Source: Salegentibacter holothuriorum | GTDB taxonomy: Bacteria > Bacteroidota > Bacteroidia > Flavobacteriales > Flavobacteriaceae | DNA length: 64,000 nt | Direction of reading: 5' to 3' | NCBI RefSeq assembly: GCF_900168045.1 | Contig: NZ_FUYY01000001.1 | Coordinates: forward strand, 806,001-870,000 | Shown here: one piece after another, positions 18,201 to 26,904 of the stretch | Numbering within the stretch: the first letter of the stretch is position 1 | Layout: each line of letters begins with the position of its first letter | Translations under genes and position numbers: made by a program | Notes under the pieces: model-generated | What the model was told of the DNA's origin: nothing | Seen by the model: only the letters and a program-made list of their open reading frames with translations | Database searches by the model: none

Positions 18201-18587
18201 GAAGCTTATAAAAAAATGGGAAATATTGAGCAGGCCAAAAATAAATATCAAAATAGCGTTGCTTCTCAAAATGGTCCCGGAATGACCGATCTACTTTATT
18301 TCCAGGGAAAATCATTTCAAAAATTAGGACGGCCTGACAAAGCAGAGCACCTTTTTAAAACTCTAATAACTAAAGGAAAAGAACTTAGGGAAGGTGATTC
18401 AGATAACAGATCCATCGGAGTTTCGCAGGCTACACTTGGGAACGAAAAGACAATTTCGTATGCATACTATCTGGAAGCACTTGGCTATAGAGGTTTAAAA
18501 AAACCAGAGAAAGCAAATGATTTGTTTAAAACTTCTATAGCTAAGTATAAAAATAACCTCTGGGCAAAAATAATGATGAAGTATTAA
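15285..18587 (+). CDS. DUF5107 and TPR repeat exported protein
   Basis: This 1100-residue protein has a signal peptide (about residues 1-25, ending NLNAQ). Residues about 30-380 form the DUF5107 domain, a mutarotase-like beta-sandwich, with PAFGGRLFSAIDK and GGIEWCFPHHHR. From about residue 480 to the end there are many TPR-like repeats with the W/Y-G-A pattern, for example in ALGIRRLNQTKYEEALSYF. DUF5107/TPR proteins often lie in carbohydrate loci of Bacteroidota; catalytic activity is not established. It is the first gene after the divergent regulator, and susC starts 122 bp further on, so all are probably co-regulated. Confidence 0.88.
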   Translation: MKQLKRFRLLLVIFPLFIGMNLNAQVKIYKGTEVIPTYKMGENKTSPIFYTGRAVQGAEGRVYPYPSQTNLGNQLMDTEYEMLYLENEYIKLKVLPAFGGRLFSAIDKTNGHELFHINSVIKPDLIGTLGAWVSGGIEWCFPHHHRTTTMLPSDYRMIKNEDGSATIWIGETEKTMDLRGVVGITLRPGRSFIEVDYRINNTNTLTKNFLFWANVAITANDDFRTFWPPSQEIGVFHNNTSFTAWPVSHQNYNGIDYTEGVDLTWWKNHPNPVSIFMWDAKEGFIGGYDYGQNAGTVHVGNPIENSTSKLWQFGPGLQGQNARRKLTDDGKAYVELMTGTFSNNQPDYSWILPNSVKDAKNYWYPIRDLEIVKSSTKDASVALQMRNDKTVFYGFNTTRAFKNAQLILKSGNNILAKKNIDIAPDNPFTATYKSEKTINEFKLSLKLKDSKGNLLISYTPHTPEEPELPEPQERIKKPEELESVEDLYLTGRFVEQFKRAGINPDNYYLAALEKSPQDYRVNIALGIRRLNQTKYEEALSYFKTAANKLKIKYYQPKEGELYYYMGLAQKELGLIDQAYTNFGRATWYYQWLSSGNFELAQIETKNANYQKALEYIEAAYSTNTRDGRINILYSALLREVGDSEKATELIDDLLSYDPLNFSALYEKSILQNDASLLKWHKNMQDVENNYLEVATHYMNAGLLKEGISLLSEIKSPKNPLTFYYLSWFYANSGNTEKASKMQKMAKESSLDYVFPYRTETEKVLKYALETDNGDATAKYLLGNLLYDNRPEEAMAHWQSATKLDRSFPMVWRNLAFGAFHHQKNPDQAIDYMTKAISLDNSYPLWYDELSQYYDESKQDFKSMLSIFRNNLDIVKKDVAAPKTYVKLLNLNGEYDKAINFLENHHFRTWEGGRETYWNYVNAHTIKALHLIKNKEYKTAISLLNKALLYPENLEVGKPLHDEKNAMIYYFMGEAYKKMGNIEQAKNKYQNSVASQNGPGMTDLLYFQGKSFQKLGRPDKAEHLFKTLITKGKELREGDSDNRSIGVSQATLGNEKTISYAYYLEALGYRGLKKPEKANDLFKTSIAKYKNNLWAKIMMKY

Positions 18588-18709
18588 CCTTAAAACAATT
18601 CAATTATGATTTAAAATTACAATTCAAGTTACAAGTATGATATGTTATAAAACAACACACTATTTAATAAAAATTCAACTAACTAAATTATTTTAATTTA
18701 TTAAACCTT

Positions 18710-21700
18710 ATGAGAAAATTTTTAATTCTATGTACAGTACTTCTATCGGTTCAACTCGATATGCTTGCGCAAGCATCTATTGAGGTAACTGGAACGGTAA
18801 CTGAAGCAGAAACGGGTATTCCAATTCCTGGTGCTAATATTTTAGAAAAAGGCACTACAAACGGTGTAATGACCGATTTTGATGGAAATTATGCTATTGA
18901 AGTTTCTGAAAATGCCATCTTAGAAATAAGTTTTATTGGTTATGCATCAAAACAAATCCGGGTAAATGGAAGAAACGAGATTAACATTAATATGGAAAAT
19001 GAGGCCTCTGCACTGGATGAAGTGATTGTAGTTGGATATGGTACCCAAAGTAAAAAAGATTTAACAGGATCTATTTCAGTAGTTTCCACCGAAGATTTTG
19101 CACAACAACCTGTAACCCGCGTTGACGAGGTATTACAGGGAAGGGCTGCTGGTGTACAAGTTACACAAGCAGGTGGTGCACCTGGCGGTGAGTCCCGGGT
19201 AAGAATTAGAGGTGCAAACTCTGTATTGGGAAATAATGACCCCTTATACGTTATTGACGGTTATGTGGGTGCAGATTTTAATATGGTAAATCCAAGTGAC
19301 ATAGAATCTATCCAGGTTCTTAAGGACGCGGCATCAACCTCAATCTACGGAAGTAGAGGTGCTAATGGGGTGGTAATAATCACCACTAAAGATGGTACAA
19401 AAGGTGAAATGCAGGTTTCATACGAAGGTAATTTCTCTGTATCTGAAGTTATAAAGAAATGGGATGTATTAGGGGCTCAAGAATTTGCGCAGATAGTAAA
19501 TGAACGTTCTGATGCTTTAGGGATTTCGCCGGTCTACACTCCAGAAGAAATTGCCAGTTATAGTGCAAATGGAGGCACAGATTGGCAGGATGTGATATTT
19601 AGAACTGCCTGGGGTCAGGAACATAAAGTGAACGTTTCAGGCGGTGGCGAAAAAACCTCTTATTTGGTTTCGGGGAATTATATTGACAGAAAAGGGATCA
19701 TTGAAAATTCCGATTTTAAACGTTATGGGATACGTTCCAATATAAATTCTGAAATAAACGATAATTTAACTATTGGTGTAAACATTAATGCTACACGTCT
19801 GGAAAATCATAATACAGGGCTAAGAAGCGGAACCTCTAATCCGGTAGTGCAAGCCCTGGCCTGGGCTCCAACCACTCCGGTTTATGATGAAAATGGTGAT
19901 TATATACTTTCAGATCCAGTGGGGTCTTTCACCTATAGTCCTGCAGCCCTGCTTTATGAAAGGAATAATGACAACCAAAGAAACATTGCAAATATTATAG
20001 GTAATATAAATTATAAATTACCCGTAGAAGGACTATCGGTAGATTTAAACTATGCCGTGAATTACGTAAACGGGCAAGGTCAAAGCTTTTTAGGAAATGC
20101 CGTTAGCCAAAACAATCCCGGCGCAAGCCGTTCCTCAAGTGAGCAAATTACATTACAAGGTACTAATTCCTTAAATTATAATAGAACTTTTAATGATGTT
20201 CACAAAATTAGTGCAGTAGCAGTTTTTGAGACACAACAGTTTACCAATAATTATTTTTCTTCTACGGGTAATACCCTGCTTTTTCCTTCATTAGGGTATT
20301 ATAACTTACCACTTGCGGAATCATATTCAGTTGGCTCGGGTTATACCAAATGGAGTCTGTTATCTTATTTAGGTAGATTTAATTATACCTATAATGATAA
20401 ATTACTGGCTTCTATAGCTGTTCGTAGGGATGGATCGTCAAAATTTTCTGAAGATAATAGGTTTAGCACCTTTCCTTCTTTCGCATTAGGATATGTTCTT
20501 TCTGAAGAAGAATTTATCCAAAATTTAAATGTTTTCGATCATTTAAAACTGCGGGGTAGTTGGGGAAAAACCGGTAGCCAGGCCATTAATCCTTATGCTA
20601 CTTTGAGCGCTTACAATACAAATACCCCAATGGCATTTAATAGCGGCGGGGTAACAAGCGGAATTCAAATAGGTAATCCCGGAAACTCAAATTTAAAATG
20701 GGAAACAACTTCCCAAACCGATATCGGACTGGAAATGCAATTCTTTGATAGAAGGCTTTCTGTAGAAGTTGATTATTTCAAAAAAGAAACAAAAGATTTG
20801 CTTTTAAACCAGGCACTACCCTCTTATGTGGGAGGTGGAACTCAAACGCAAAACGTAGGAGAAATTGAGAATAAAGGTTTTGAGTTTGCGTTAAGTGCAG
20901 ATATTTTTAATACAGAATTATTTAGCTGGTCAAGTAATTTGAATGTATCAACAGTTAAGAATAAAGTGGTAAGCCTTGGTGGAATTGCTTCGAGAATACC
21001 ACAAGGTACCGGTGTGGGTGCAGGATTATCTACAACTAGTGAGTTTATGTTAATGCCCGGGGAGTCTTTAGCCTCTTATTGGGGATTGGAATATTTAGGA
21101 ACCTGGAAACCGGGGCAGGAAGAAGAGGCAAGCAGGTATAATGCGGTGCCAGGAGATTCAAGATATGAAGATCTTAATGATGACGGTACCATTACCACAG
21201 ATGATTTTCAAATAATAGGAAAAGGAATTCCAACTACAACAGCTGGATGGAATAATACTCTTGCTTATAACAACTTTACCCTAAACTTATTTTTTCAGGG
21301 GGTATTTGGTATAGATAAGCTTAACTATACCCGTGGTGCCGCAATGACGGGTAGTGGAGATGCAAGACAATTTATTTTGTCTGATATAAAAGACAGGTAT
21401 ATTCCGGGTGTAAATGAAACTTCCGATATTCCAGCTTTTAGCAATTCCAATGTTATGTATACTCAATCCAGTAGGTTTGTGGAGAAGGGAGATTACATTC
21501 GTTTAAAGAATATAAGCTTGGCTTATGAGTTACCGGAATCATTTCTTAAAGAAACTAAGCTGAGACTATCTTTAAGCGCGACAAATTTATTCACCATTAC
21601 AGATTATTCAGGTATAGATCCAGAATCAAGCAATATTGGTTCAGCTACAGATACAGCTCAAGGTATTGATTATGGTGCCTATCCTAATTCCAAAACTTAT

Positions 21701-21727
21701 ACTGTAGGACTTAATTTAACTTTTTAA
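18710..21727 (+). CDS. susC: SusC/RagA-type TonB-linked outer membrane transporter
   Basis: This is a 1005-residue protein with a signal peptide (about 1-20). A carboxypeptidase-regulatory-like domain (about 24-100) ends in the TonB-box region DEVIVVGYGTQSKKDLTGSI. The plug (about 110-230) has VDEVLQGRAAGVQV and ASTSIYGSRGANGVVIITT. A 22-strand barrel ends in Phe (VGLNLTF). It imports oligosaccharides across the outer membrane using TonB energy, together with the SusD lipoprotein encoded 15 bp downstream. Length and motifs are normal for the family. The sugar cannot be read from the sequence itself; the GH16 gene downstream points to a beta-glucan. Confidence 0.96.
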   Translation: MRKFLILCTVLLSVQLDMLAQASIEVTGTVTEAETGIPIPGANILEKGTTNGVMTDFDGNYAIEVSENAILEISFIGYASKQIRVNGRNEININMENEASALDEVIVVGYGTQSKKDLTGSISVVSTEDFAQQPVTRVDEVLQGRAAGVQVTQAGGAPGGESRVRIRGANSVLGNNDPLYVIDGYVGADFNMVNPSDIESIQVLKDAASTSIYGSRGANGVVIITTKDGTKGEMQVSYEGNFSVSEVIKKWDVLGAQEFAQIVNERSDALGISPVYTPEEIASYSANGGTDWQDVIFRTAWGQEHKVNVSGGGEKTSYLVSGNYIDRKGIIENSDFKRYGIRSNINSEINDNLTIGVNINATRLENHNTGLRSGTSNPVVQALAWAPTTPVYDENGDYILSDPVGSFTYSPAALLYERNNDNQRNIANIIGNINYKLPVEGLSVDLNYAVNYVNGQGQSFLGNAVSQNNPGASRSSSEQITLQGTNSLNYNRTFNDVHKISAVAVFETQQFTNNYFSSTGNTLLFPSLGYYNLPLAESYSVGSGYTKWSLLSYLGRFNYTYNDKLLASIAVRRDGSSKFSEDNRFSTFPSFALGYVLSEEEFIQNLNVFDHLKLRGSWGKTGSQAINPYATLSAYNTNTPMAFNSGGVTSGIQIGNPGNSNLKWETTSQTDIGLEMQFFDRRLSVEVDYFKKETKDLLLNQALPSYVGGGTQTQNVGEIENKGFEFALSADIFNTELFSWSSNLNVSTVKNKVVSLGGIASRIPQGTGVGAGLSTTSEFMLMPGESLASYWGLEYLGTWKPGQEEEASRYNAVPGDSRYEDLNDDGTITTDDFQIIGKGIPTTTAGWNNTLAYNNFTLNLFFQGVFGIDKLNYTRGAAMTGSGDARQFILSDIKDRYIPGVNETSDIPAFSNSNVMYTQSSRFVEKGDYIRLKNISLAYELPESFLKETKLRLSLSATNLFTITDYSGIDPESSNIGSATDTAQGIDYGAYPNSKTYTVGLNLTF

Positions 21728-21742
21728 TAAAAAAATCTTTGT

Positions 21743-23209
21743 ATGAAAACGTTTAAAATATTTTTTATAGCAGCTTTTTCAATGCTACTACTGGGATGTT
21801 CAGACTTTCTTGATGAGGAAGTAAATGGGGCCTTAGTAGGTAATTCGGCTTTAAGTAGCGAAGAAGGCCTTGAAGCTGCCCTAACAGGAGCCTATAAAGC
21901 CTGGGGTACTACTTGGGGCTCTGGTTTTTTACATTCCACTTCAATAGCGGCAACCATGGGGGGTGATGATGTAACCACCCATAAGGCCAGCAACAAAGCC
22001 AGCTTTAGGGAGTTTGATCAATTTAATGTTTCCGAAACCAACCAGAGAACACAAGCCTTATACACAGGTTGTTATAAAGCGATTCAAGGTGCAAATAACA
22101 TTATTGCAAATTATGAAAACACCAAGGGAAATGAAGAACATATCAATACCATTGCTGGTGAAGCCTATTTTGTGCGAGCGGTCTCTTATTATTGGTTGGT
22201 AAGATTATACGGAGAAATTCCCCTTCTCACACAAGCGGAATATACCGACGACCTCTTATCTATCGGAAAATCTTCTCCCGAAGAAGTATATGCTTTAATA
22301 GAGTCTGATTTAAAAATGGCGGAGGAAAAAGTTCCGAATACAAAACGGGATGCAGGCCGCCCTAATAAAGGTACGGTTAAAGCCTATCTTGCCGATGTTT
22401 ATTTAACCGAAGCAGGATGGCCATTAAAGCAAATCGATAAGTATGCACTTGCTGCTGCTAAAGCAAAAGAAGTAATTGAAAATAAGGAAACCTACGGTTT
22501 TGAGCTTCTTCCCAGCCTTGCAGAAGTTTTTGAAAACGATCCTGAAAAGAATGGCACCAGGGAAACAGTATTTCAGATTTCTACATTTAGAGGTAACGGC
22601 AGTACCACCAATGCCAATTATGGATCAGCAGCAATGCCAGGAGAAGAATCTGGATGGGATGATTTTTTTGCTGAGTTAAATTTCTTTCATGACTTCCCTG
22701 AAGGAGTAAGAAAGGAAGTAACTTTTCGTACCGAATTTATAACCGGAAACGGAGAGGTGATCCCGTGGCAAGACAGCCAAACAGGGCATCCATATTACGA
22801 AAAGTACTATATTAAGGGAGATATAAGAACCTGGAGCTCATCAGTACCAGAGTCTATGATGCGTTATGCCCATGTATTGACAATCTATGCCGAAGCACAA
22901 GCACGCGCAACAGGTAGCCCTGATGCTTTAGCTTATGAAAGTATAAATTCTATTCGCCGTAGAGCAGGTTTAGAAGAATTAAGCGGAATGACAGGGACAG
23001 AATTTGCTAAGGCAGTAGTACAGGAAAGAGCCTGGGAATTTGCCGCAGAAAGGACACGCTGGTTTGATTTGGTTCGTTTGGAAATGGTTAAAGAAGCTAA
23101 TGCTAATAAAAGCCCGGAAGATTTACAGCCTTTAGGAGAAATCACAAAAGAGGATTATACTTTTCCATTACCTTTTTCTGAGACATCTATAAATGACAAT
23201 CTCAAATAA
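21743..23209 (+). CDS. susD: SusD/RagB-type outer membrane glycan-binding lipoprotein
   Basis: This 488-residue protein has a lipoprotein signal (LLLGCSDFLDE, lipid Cys at about 19). SusD-type TPR helices include YTGCYKAIQGANNIIANYE, GEAYFVRAVSYYWLVRLYGEIPL and, near the end, SINSIRRRAGL and QERAWEFAAERTRWFDLVRL. It caps the SusC barrel and hands over glycan from the cell surface. It follows susC by 15 bp, in one operon. A terminator follows after the intergenic repeat, so the GH16 gene may have its own promoter or receive read-through. Confidence 0.96.
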   Translation: MKTFKIFFIAAFSMLLLGCSDFLDEEVNGALVGNSALSSEEGLEAALTGAYKAWGTTWGSGFLHSTSIAATMGGDDVTTHKASNKASFREFDQFNVSETNQRTQALYTGCYKAIQGANNIIANYENTKGNEEHINTIAGEAYFVRAVSYYWLVRLYGEIPLLTQAEYTDDLLSIGKSSPEEVYALIESDLKMAEEKVPNTKRDAGRPNKGTVKAYLADVYLTEAGWPLKQIDKYALAAAKAKEVIENKETYGFELLPSLAEVFENDPEKNGTRETVFQISTFRGNGSTTNANYGSAAMPGEESGWDDFFAELNFFHDFPEGVRKEVTFRTEFITGNGEVIPWQDSQTGHPYYEKYYIKGDIRTWSSSVPESMMRYAHVLTIYAEAQARATGSPDALAYESINSIRRRAGLEELSGMTGTEFAKAVVQERAWEFAAERTRWFDLVRLEMVKEANANKSPEDLQPLGEITKEDYTFPLPFSETSINDNLK

Positions 23210-23240
23210 GGTTAACAATCAAATTATAATTCAATAATAG

Positions 23241-23337
23241 TAGATTCCCTCGTGGTAAGCCAGCGAGGCATTAAATAGAGATTTTTTTTGGATTTCGAGG
23301 CAAGCTTCGAAACATTAAATCTTGATTATCGAGTAAA
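23241..23337. repeat. Dispersed intergenic repeat, copy C
   Basis: It matches copies A and B over its second half (GATTTCGAGGCAAGC to GATTATCGAGTAAA); the first half is more diverged (TAGATTCCCTCGTGGTAAGC). Confidence 0.75.
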
Positions 23338-23368
23338 GCACTCAATACAAGTATACTAATTATTCAAT

Positions 23369-23412
23369 AGAAGGGAGTTTGAACACCTAAGACTCTAAAA
23401 CTCCCTTCTTCT
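23369..23412 (+). terminator. Terminator after susD
   Basis: AGAAGGGAGTTT pairs with AAACTCCCTTCT across an AT-rich loop, followed by T-rich sequence. The rest of the 447-bp gap up to the GH16 gene shows no reading frame. Confidence 0.65.
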
Positions 23413-23656
23413 TATTATGCCTACATTGAGGAATTATACCTTAGGTATTTAATTATAGGATATTGAGACTTTGAAAATATCCATTAAGATTAGCTTACTA
23501 AGCCCTATTGCTATAAAGATTCTCTCAATTTCTAAGGCAAAAGAAATAATATCTTACCAGATGGATTGCTGCTTTCTGGAACTGTTTTTCAATGAGCCTG
23601 TACTGGTAAACTAACTTCTTTATTAAAACTATTTATTAATCTAAAAATGAAAAAAA

Positions 23657-25216
23657 ATGAAAAAAGCATGGATTATCCTGTTTTCCATTGCACTATTCTC
23701 TGGATGTGATAAAGCAGATGAAGAAATTATTGATCAAAAAGAACATACAAGTCTCGACTTAACAACATCAGTAAATTTTCAATTGGTTTGGCAAGATGAC
23801 TTTAATGGTACAACTATAGACACCACCAAATGGAGCAGAATTCCGGAAGGGAATCCAGATTGGAAAAACTATATGACCACAGACGATCAAGTCTACGAAG
23901 TTTCAAACGGGGAGCTTCATCTAAAAGGAATAGTTAACCCAGACACACAAACTGATCCACGTCCCTATCTAACGGGAGGAGTTTGGACCAGAGGCAAATT
24001 CAATTTTACCTATGGCAAGGTTGAAGTGCGTGCCAAAATGGATTCAGCACAAGGGTGTTGGCCAGCAATTTGGCTACTTGGTAGTACAAATGAATATGGT
24101 GGTTGGCCAGATTATGGCGAAATAGATATTATGGAACATCTTAATTTCGACAATTTCATCCATTCTACCGTGCACAGTAACACCAAAAGCTCACCAAGCA
24201 CCAAAACTGCAAATGTGAACCCTGGTGAATTTAATACCTACGGTGTAGAGTGGCATCCCAATAAAATAGTATTTTCTATTAACGGGACTACTACATTCAC
24301 CTATTATAAAGAAGCAGGTGCCGACTGGCGCCAATGGCCATTTGATCGCGACTTTCATCTTATATTATCCCAACAACTGGGAGGAAGCTGGGTTGGCGGT
24401 GTTGATGCAAGTCAGTTACCGGTTGATTATGTGATAGATTATGTAAAATACTACGAGTACATCGCATCTCCTACTCCACCCTCAGGATCAAACCAATACA
24501 TTAAAATACAAATGAATGGAAGTACCACAAATCAATGGAGCCATTTAACTGAAGTTACCCTAATAAATGACAATGCTGAATATACACTTCCGGTTGGTCA
24601 TGATGCGCCATCAATATTAGGAGACGGGATTGGCATTAATGGAGCCAGCACTGGCTTTTATGGGTTAGATTCCAATGGCTTATTAGTTATCAATCTGGGA
24701 CAGGGTTATGATTTTGATGCCGTAAAATTGGGCGTTTATAATGGTGACGCTCGTATTTACGAAGATGTAGAAGTGTCTCTTTCAACAGATGGAAACCAGT
24801 ACAAACCCGCACTTATTAAAGATGTACAGAATTTTAATACGTTCAACTTTACGAGTAACCAATATATTAAGATACAAATGAATGGGAGTACCACAAATTC
24901 CTGGAGTCATTTAACTGAAGTCACCTTAATAAGTGAAGGAACTGAGTTAGTGCTACCGGCAGGTCATGATGCGCCATCAGTATTAGGAGACGGTATTGGT
25001 GTAAATGGAGCCAGTACCGGTTACTATGGTTTAGATTCTAATGGCTTAATGATTATTGATCTTGGGCAAAAAGTGAATTTTGATGCCATGAAATTAGGTG
25101 TATTTAATGGTGATACCCGTACTTATCAAAATGTGGAAGTATCCCTATCAAAGGATGGAATAAATTATGGAACTAAAGAAATTCAGGATATACAAAACTA
25201 TCAAGTTTTCTTTTGA
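23657..25216 (+). CDS. GH16 family beta-glucanase (laminarinase-like) lipoprotein
   Basis: This 519-residue lipoprotein (ALFSGCDKA, Cys17) is likely surface-anchored. The GH16 domain spans about 40-270 with the catalytic motif GEIDIME (Glu155 nucleophile, Asp157, Glu160 acid/base), preceded by WPAIWLLG. This form of motif is typical of endo-1,3-beta-glucanases, so laminarin is the best guess. Two near-identical modules of about 120 residues follow (279-398 and 401-519), each starting NQYIKIQMNGSTTN and containing GHDAPS(I/V)LGDGIG. They look like small beta-sandwich carbohydrate-binding modules of the discoidin type, but I cannot name the family. The gene closes the susCD locus. Confidence 0.92.
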   Translation: MKKAWIILFSIALFSGCDKADEEIIDQKEHTSLDLTTSVNFQLVWQDDFNGTTIDTTKWSRIPEGNPDWKNYMTTDDQVYEVSNGELHLKGIVNPDTQTDPRPYLTGGVWTRGKFNFTYGKVEVRAKMDSAQGCWPAIWLLGSTNEYGGWPDYGEIDIMEHLNFDNFIHSTVHSNTKSSPSTKTANVNPGEFNTYGVEWHPNKIVFSINGTTTFTYYKEAGADWRQWPFDRDFHLILSQQLGGSWVGGVDASQLPVDYVIDYVKYYEYIASPTPPSGSNQYIKIQMNGSTTNQWSHLTEVTLINDNAEYTLPVGHDAPSILGDGIGINGASTGFYGLDSNGLLVINLGQGYDFDAVKLGVYNGDARIYEDVEVSLSTDGNQYKPALIKDVQNFNTFNFTSNQYIKIQMNGSTTNSWSHLTEVTLISEGTELVLPAGHDAPSVLGDGIGVNGASTGYYGLDSNGLMIIDLGQKVNFDAMKLGVFNGDTRTYQNVEVSLSKDGINYGTKEIQDIQNYQVFF

Positions 25217-25241
25217 GTTATAAGTCAAAATTACTTAAAAG

Positions 25242-25286
25242 AATAAACCTGTCTCAAAAAAATGAGGCAGGTTTATTCTTTTTTAT
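25242..25286 (+). terminator. Terminator after the GH16 gene
   Basis: AATAAACCTG...CAGGTTTATT forms a long stem (also TCTC/GAGG-side pairing) followed by CTTTTTT. Confidence 0.8.
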
Positions 25287-25382
25287 AGCTAGTGAATGGA
25301 GCGGAAAATATATTGCTTTAAAACCATGAAAGATTTAGCTTTCCTCAAAAATTCGGAATTCAATAGAAAATACGGTCTACCT

Positions 25383-25847
25383 TTAATTTGAGCTATCAAC
25401 GACTTCAATGAGGTTAATTTCAAAAATTAAAACCGATCCTCCGGGTATCCCTCTATAATCGTTAAAACCATAACCTAAGTGTGAGGGAACTAAAAGAATT
25501 CCATTGCCACCTTCTTTAAAATACGTAATTCCCTCTGTCCAACCCGGGATTACCTGTCTTAAACTAAAAGAAATTCCATCTGCCGGGCTTTGATCAAAAA
25601 CTTCTCCATCTGTATAATAACCTTTATATGCTACACGTACCTGATCTGTTGTTTTTGGTTGAGCTCCATCTCCCTCATTATCCACCACATAATATAAACC
25701 TGAAACACTTTTTTCAGCTTGAAGATCATTCGCTTCCAAATAATCCTGAATTTCCTGGTCATTAAGGCTTATATAGTCTACCTGTTCGTCATCATCACTA
25801 CAAGAAATAAAGAAAACGAGTAGTAGGGCTAAAAATTTAGTTTTCAT
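25383..25847 (-). CDS. FKBP-type peptidyl-prolyl isomerase lipoprotein
   Basis: This is a 154-residue protein with a lipoprotein signal (LLLVFFISCSDDDEQ, Cys at 16). The FKBP domain (about 50-150) carries VRVAYKGYYTDGEVFDQS, the VIPGWTEGITYFKEGG flap region and LLVPSHLGYGFNDYRGIPGGSVLIFEINLIEV. These are the usual active-site blocks. It should assist protein folding in the periplasm or at the outer membrane. Similar lipoproteins are common in flavobacteria and linked to gliding motility in some of them, but no motility gene is nearby. Confidence 0.92.
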   Translation of the reverse strand: MKTKFLALLLVFFISCSDDDEQVDYISLNDQEIQDYLEANDLQAEKSVSGLYYVVDNEGDGAQPKTTDQVRVAYKGYYTDGEVFDQSPADGISFSLRQVIPGWTEGITYFKEGGNGILLVPSHLGYGFNDYRGIPGGSVLIFEINLIEVVDSSN

Positions 25848-26007
25848 ATTTTTTTGCGCAAATATAGTTCCTTTATTATATATAAATCAGGAAAAAATAA
25901 AGGTGTAGTCCCGTTTCCACAAGTATTTTTCTATTTAGTTTTCTCCCACTTATATCTTCTCCTACTTTTATTTTATTAGGCATTTAAATATTTTATGTAA
26001 ATAAAAC

Positions 26008-26061
26008 TTTACATTTTAAATATTTTTCCTAAATTTGTAAAGCAAACATTACATTTAGTAA
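26008..26061 (+). promoter_or_regulatory. Promoter with repeated TTACATTT motifs
   Basis: TAAATTTG (26030-26037) fits the -7 consensus; TTTAC lies about 17-18 bp upstream. CTTTACA (26007-26013) and TGTAAAG (26036-26042) form an inverted repeat around the -7 box, and TTACATTT occurs twice (from 26010 and 26050). Autoregulation by the HTH gene of this operon is a reasonable inference. Confidence 0.45.
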
Positions 26062-26080
26062 ACTATTAATAACATTTAAA

Positions 26081-26473
26081 ATGATAAAAGAACGCAAAAA
26101 AAATCTTTACAACCTGGCTATTTGGACCTGGAGTTGGGTGGCTACCCTGGCAATTGCCACTTTTGGATCTAAATATATTTGGGACGATCATCGTGTTTTA
26201 ACCGCTTTGGCTGTTTCCGTAAATTTTGTTCACGGAATTCTCATGATTATCGCCAACCGAAAAATGTTTAATAATTTCGATGAACTGGAGCGGAAAATAC
26301 ATTTAGAATCTCTGGCTTTAACCCTGGGATTGGCGGTTGTAGTAGGTTTGTCTTATTCTTTACTGGAGGTTACCAACCTGATTGCTAATGATGCAGAAAT
26401 AAGCAACCTGGTAATTTTTATAGGCTTAACTTATTTAATTTTGGTCACCATAAATACCAGGAGATACAGATGA
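26081..26473 (+). CDS. Small four-helix membrane protein, hypothetical
   Basis: This 130-residue protein has a basic start (MIKERKKN) and four predicted membrane helices: about 13-30, 37-55, 72-92 and 101-121. The loop NRKMFNNFDELERKIHLES is conserved in proteins that pair with small Xre-type regulators. It overlaps the next gene by four bases (ATGA), so the two are translationally coupled. No function is known. The pair resembles membrane-protein/YozG-like regulator couples. Confidence 0.75.
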   Translation: MIKERKKNLYNLAIWTWSWVATLAIATFGSKYIWDDHRVLTALAVSVNFVHGILMIIANRKMFNNFDELERKIHLESLALTLGLAVVVGLSYSLLEVTNLIANDAEISNLVIFIGLTYLILVTINTRRYR

Positions 26474-26667
26474 AAAACAAATTAAAAGTGCTTCGGGCCG
26501 AGCATAATTATACACAGGAAGATTTAGCGGATATTATTGGTGTTTCCAGACAAACTATTAATGCCATAGAAAAAGAGAAGTTTGATCCCAGTTTACCAAC
26601 GGCATTTAGGATCTCAAAACTCTTTAAATTACCCATAGAGACTATTTTCTCTTTTGAGGAAAATTAA
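26470..26667 (+). CDS. Small Xre-family transcriptional regulator
   Basis: This 65-residue protein is essentially one helix-turn-helix (HNYTQEDLADIIGVSRQTINAIEK, split here as residues about 13-36) followed by the KFDPSLPTAFRISKLFKLPIETIF tail of the YozG-like group. The start ATG overlaps the stop of the membrane protein. It probably represses its own operon through the repeats near the promoter. Confidence 0.9.
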   Translation: MKNKLKVLRAEHNYTQEDLADIIGVSRQTINAIEKEKFDPSLPTAFRISKLFKLPIETIFSFEEN

Positions 26668-26741
26668 ATGAAATTCAATTGTATTTCCAATGTCTATGAA
26701 GGCATCCCCGGTTAATCATTAGATTCGGAAACTTTAGTGAA

Positions 26742-26838
26742 GTAAAATTCTCCGGGGGCAAGCCCATGTAGCATTTTAGTGGAACACGTTTTCAACCTTT
26801 AGGAATTTACTCACAAGGCAAGCCTCGGTATATTTACC
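26742..26838. repeat. Dispersed intergenic repeat, copy D (diverged)
   Basis: It keeps TAAAATTCTCCGGGGGCAAGCCC, cut here as TAAAATTCTCC and GGGGGCAAGCCC, plus CAAGGCAAGCCTCGG. The CTCGATTATCGAG end is lost. Confidence 0.5.
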
Positions 26839-26847
26839 CTCCTAGAA

Positions 26848-26878
26848 TAAAAAACGGAACTTAAAAAGCTCCGTTTTT
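26848..26878. terminator. Bidirectional terminator between the HTH gene and fhs
   Basis: AAAAACGGA and TCCGTTTTT pair around a short loop with an additional AGCT/AACT extension. The A and T runs on both sides allow use by both convergent genes. Confidence 0.8.
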
Positions 26879-26904
26879 CGATAGAAGAATATAAATCTTG
26901 CCCT

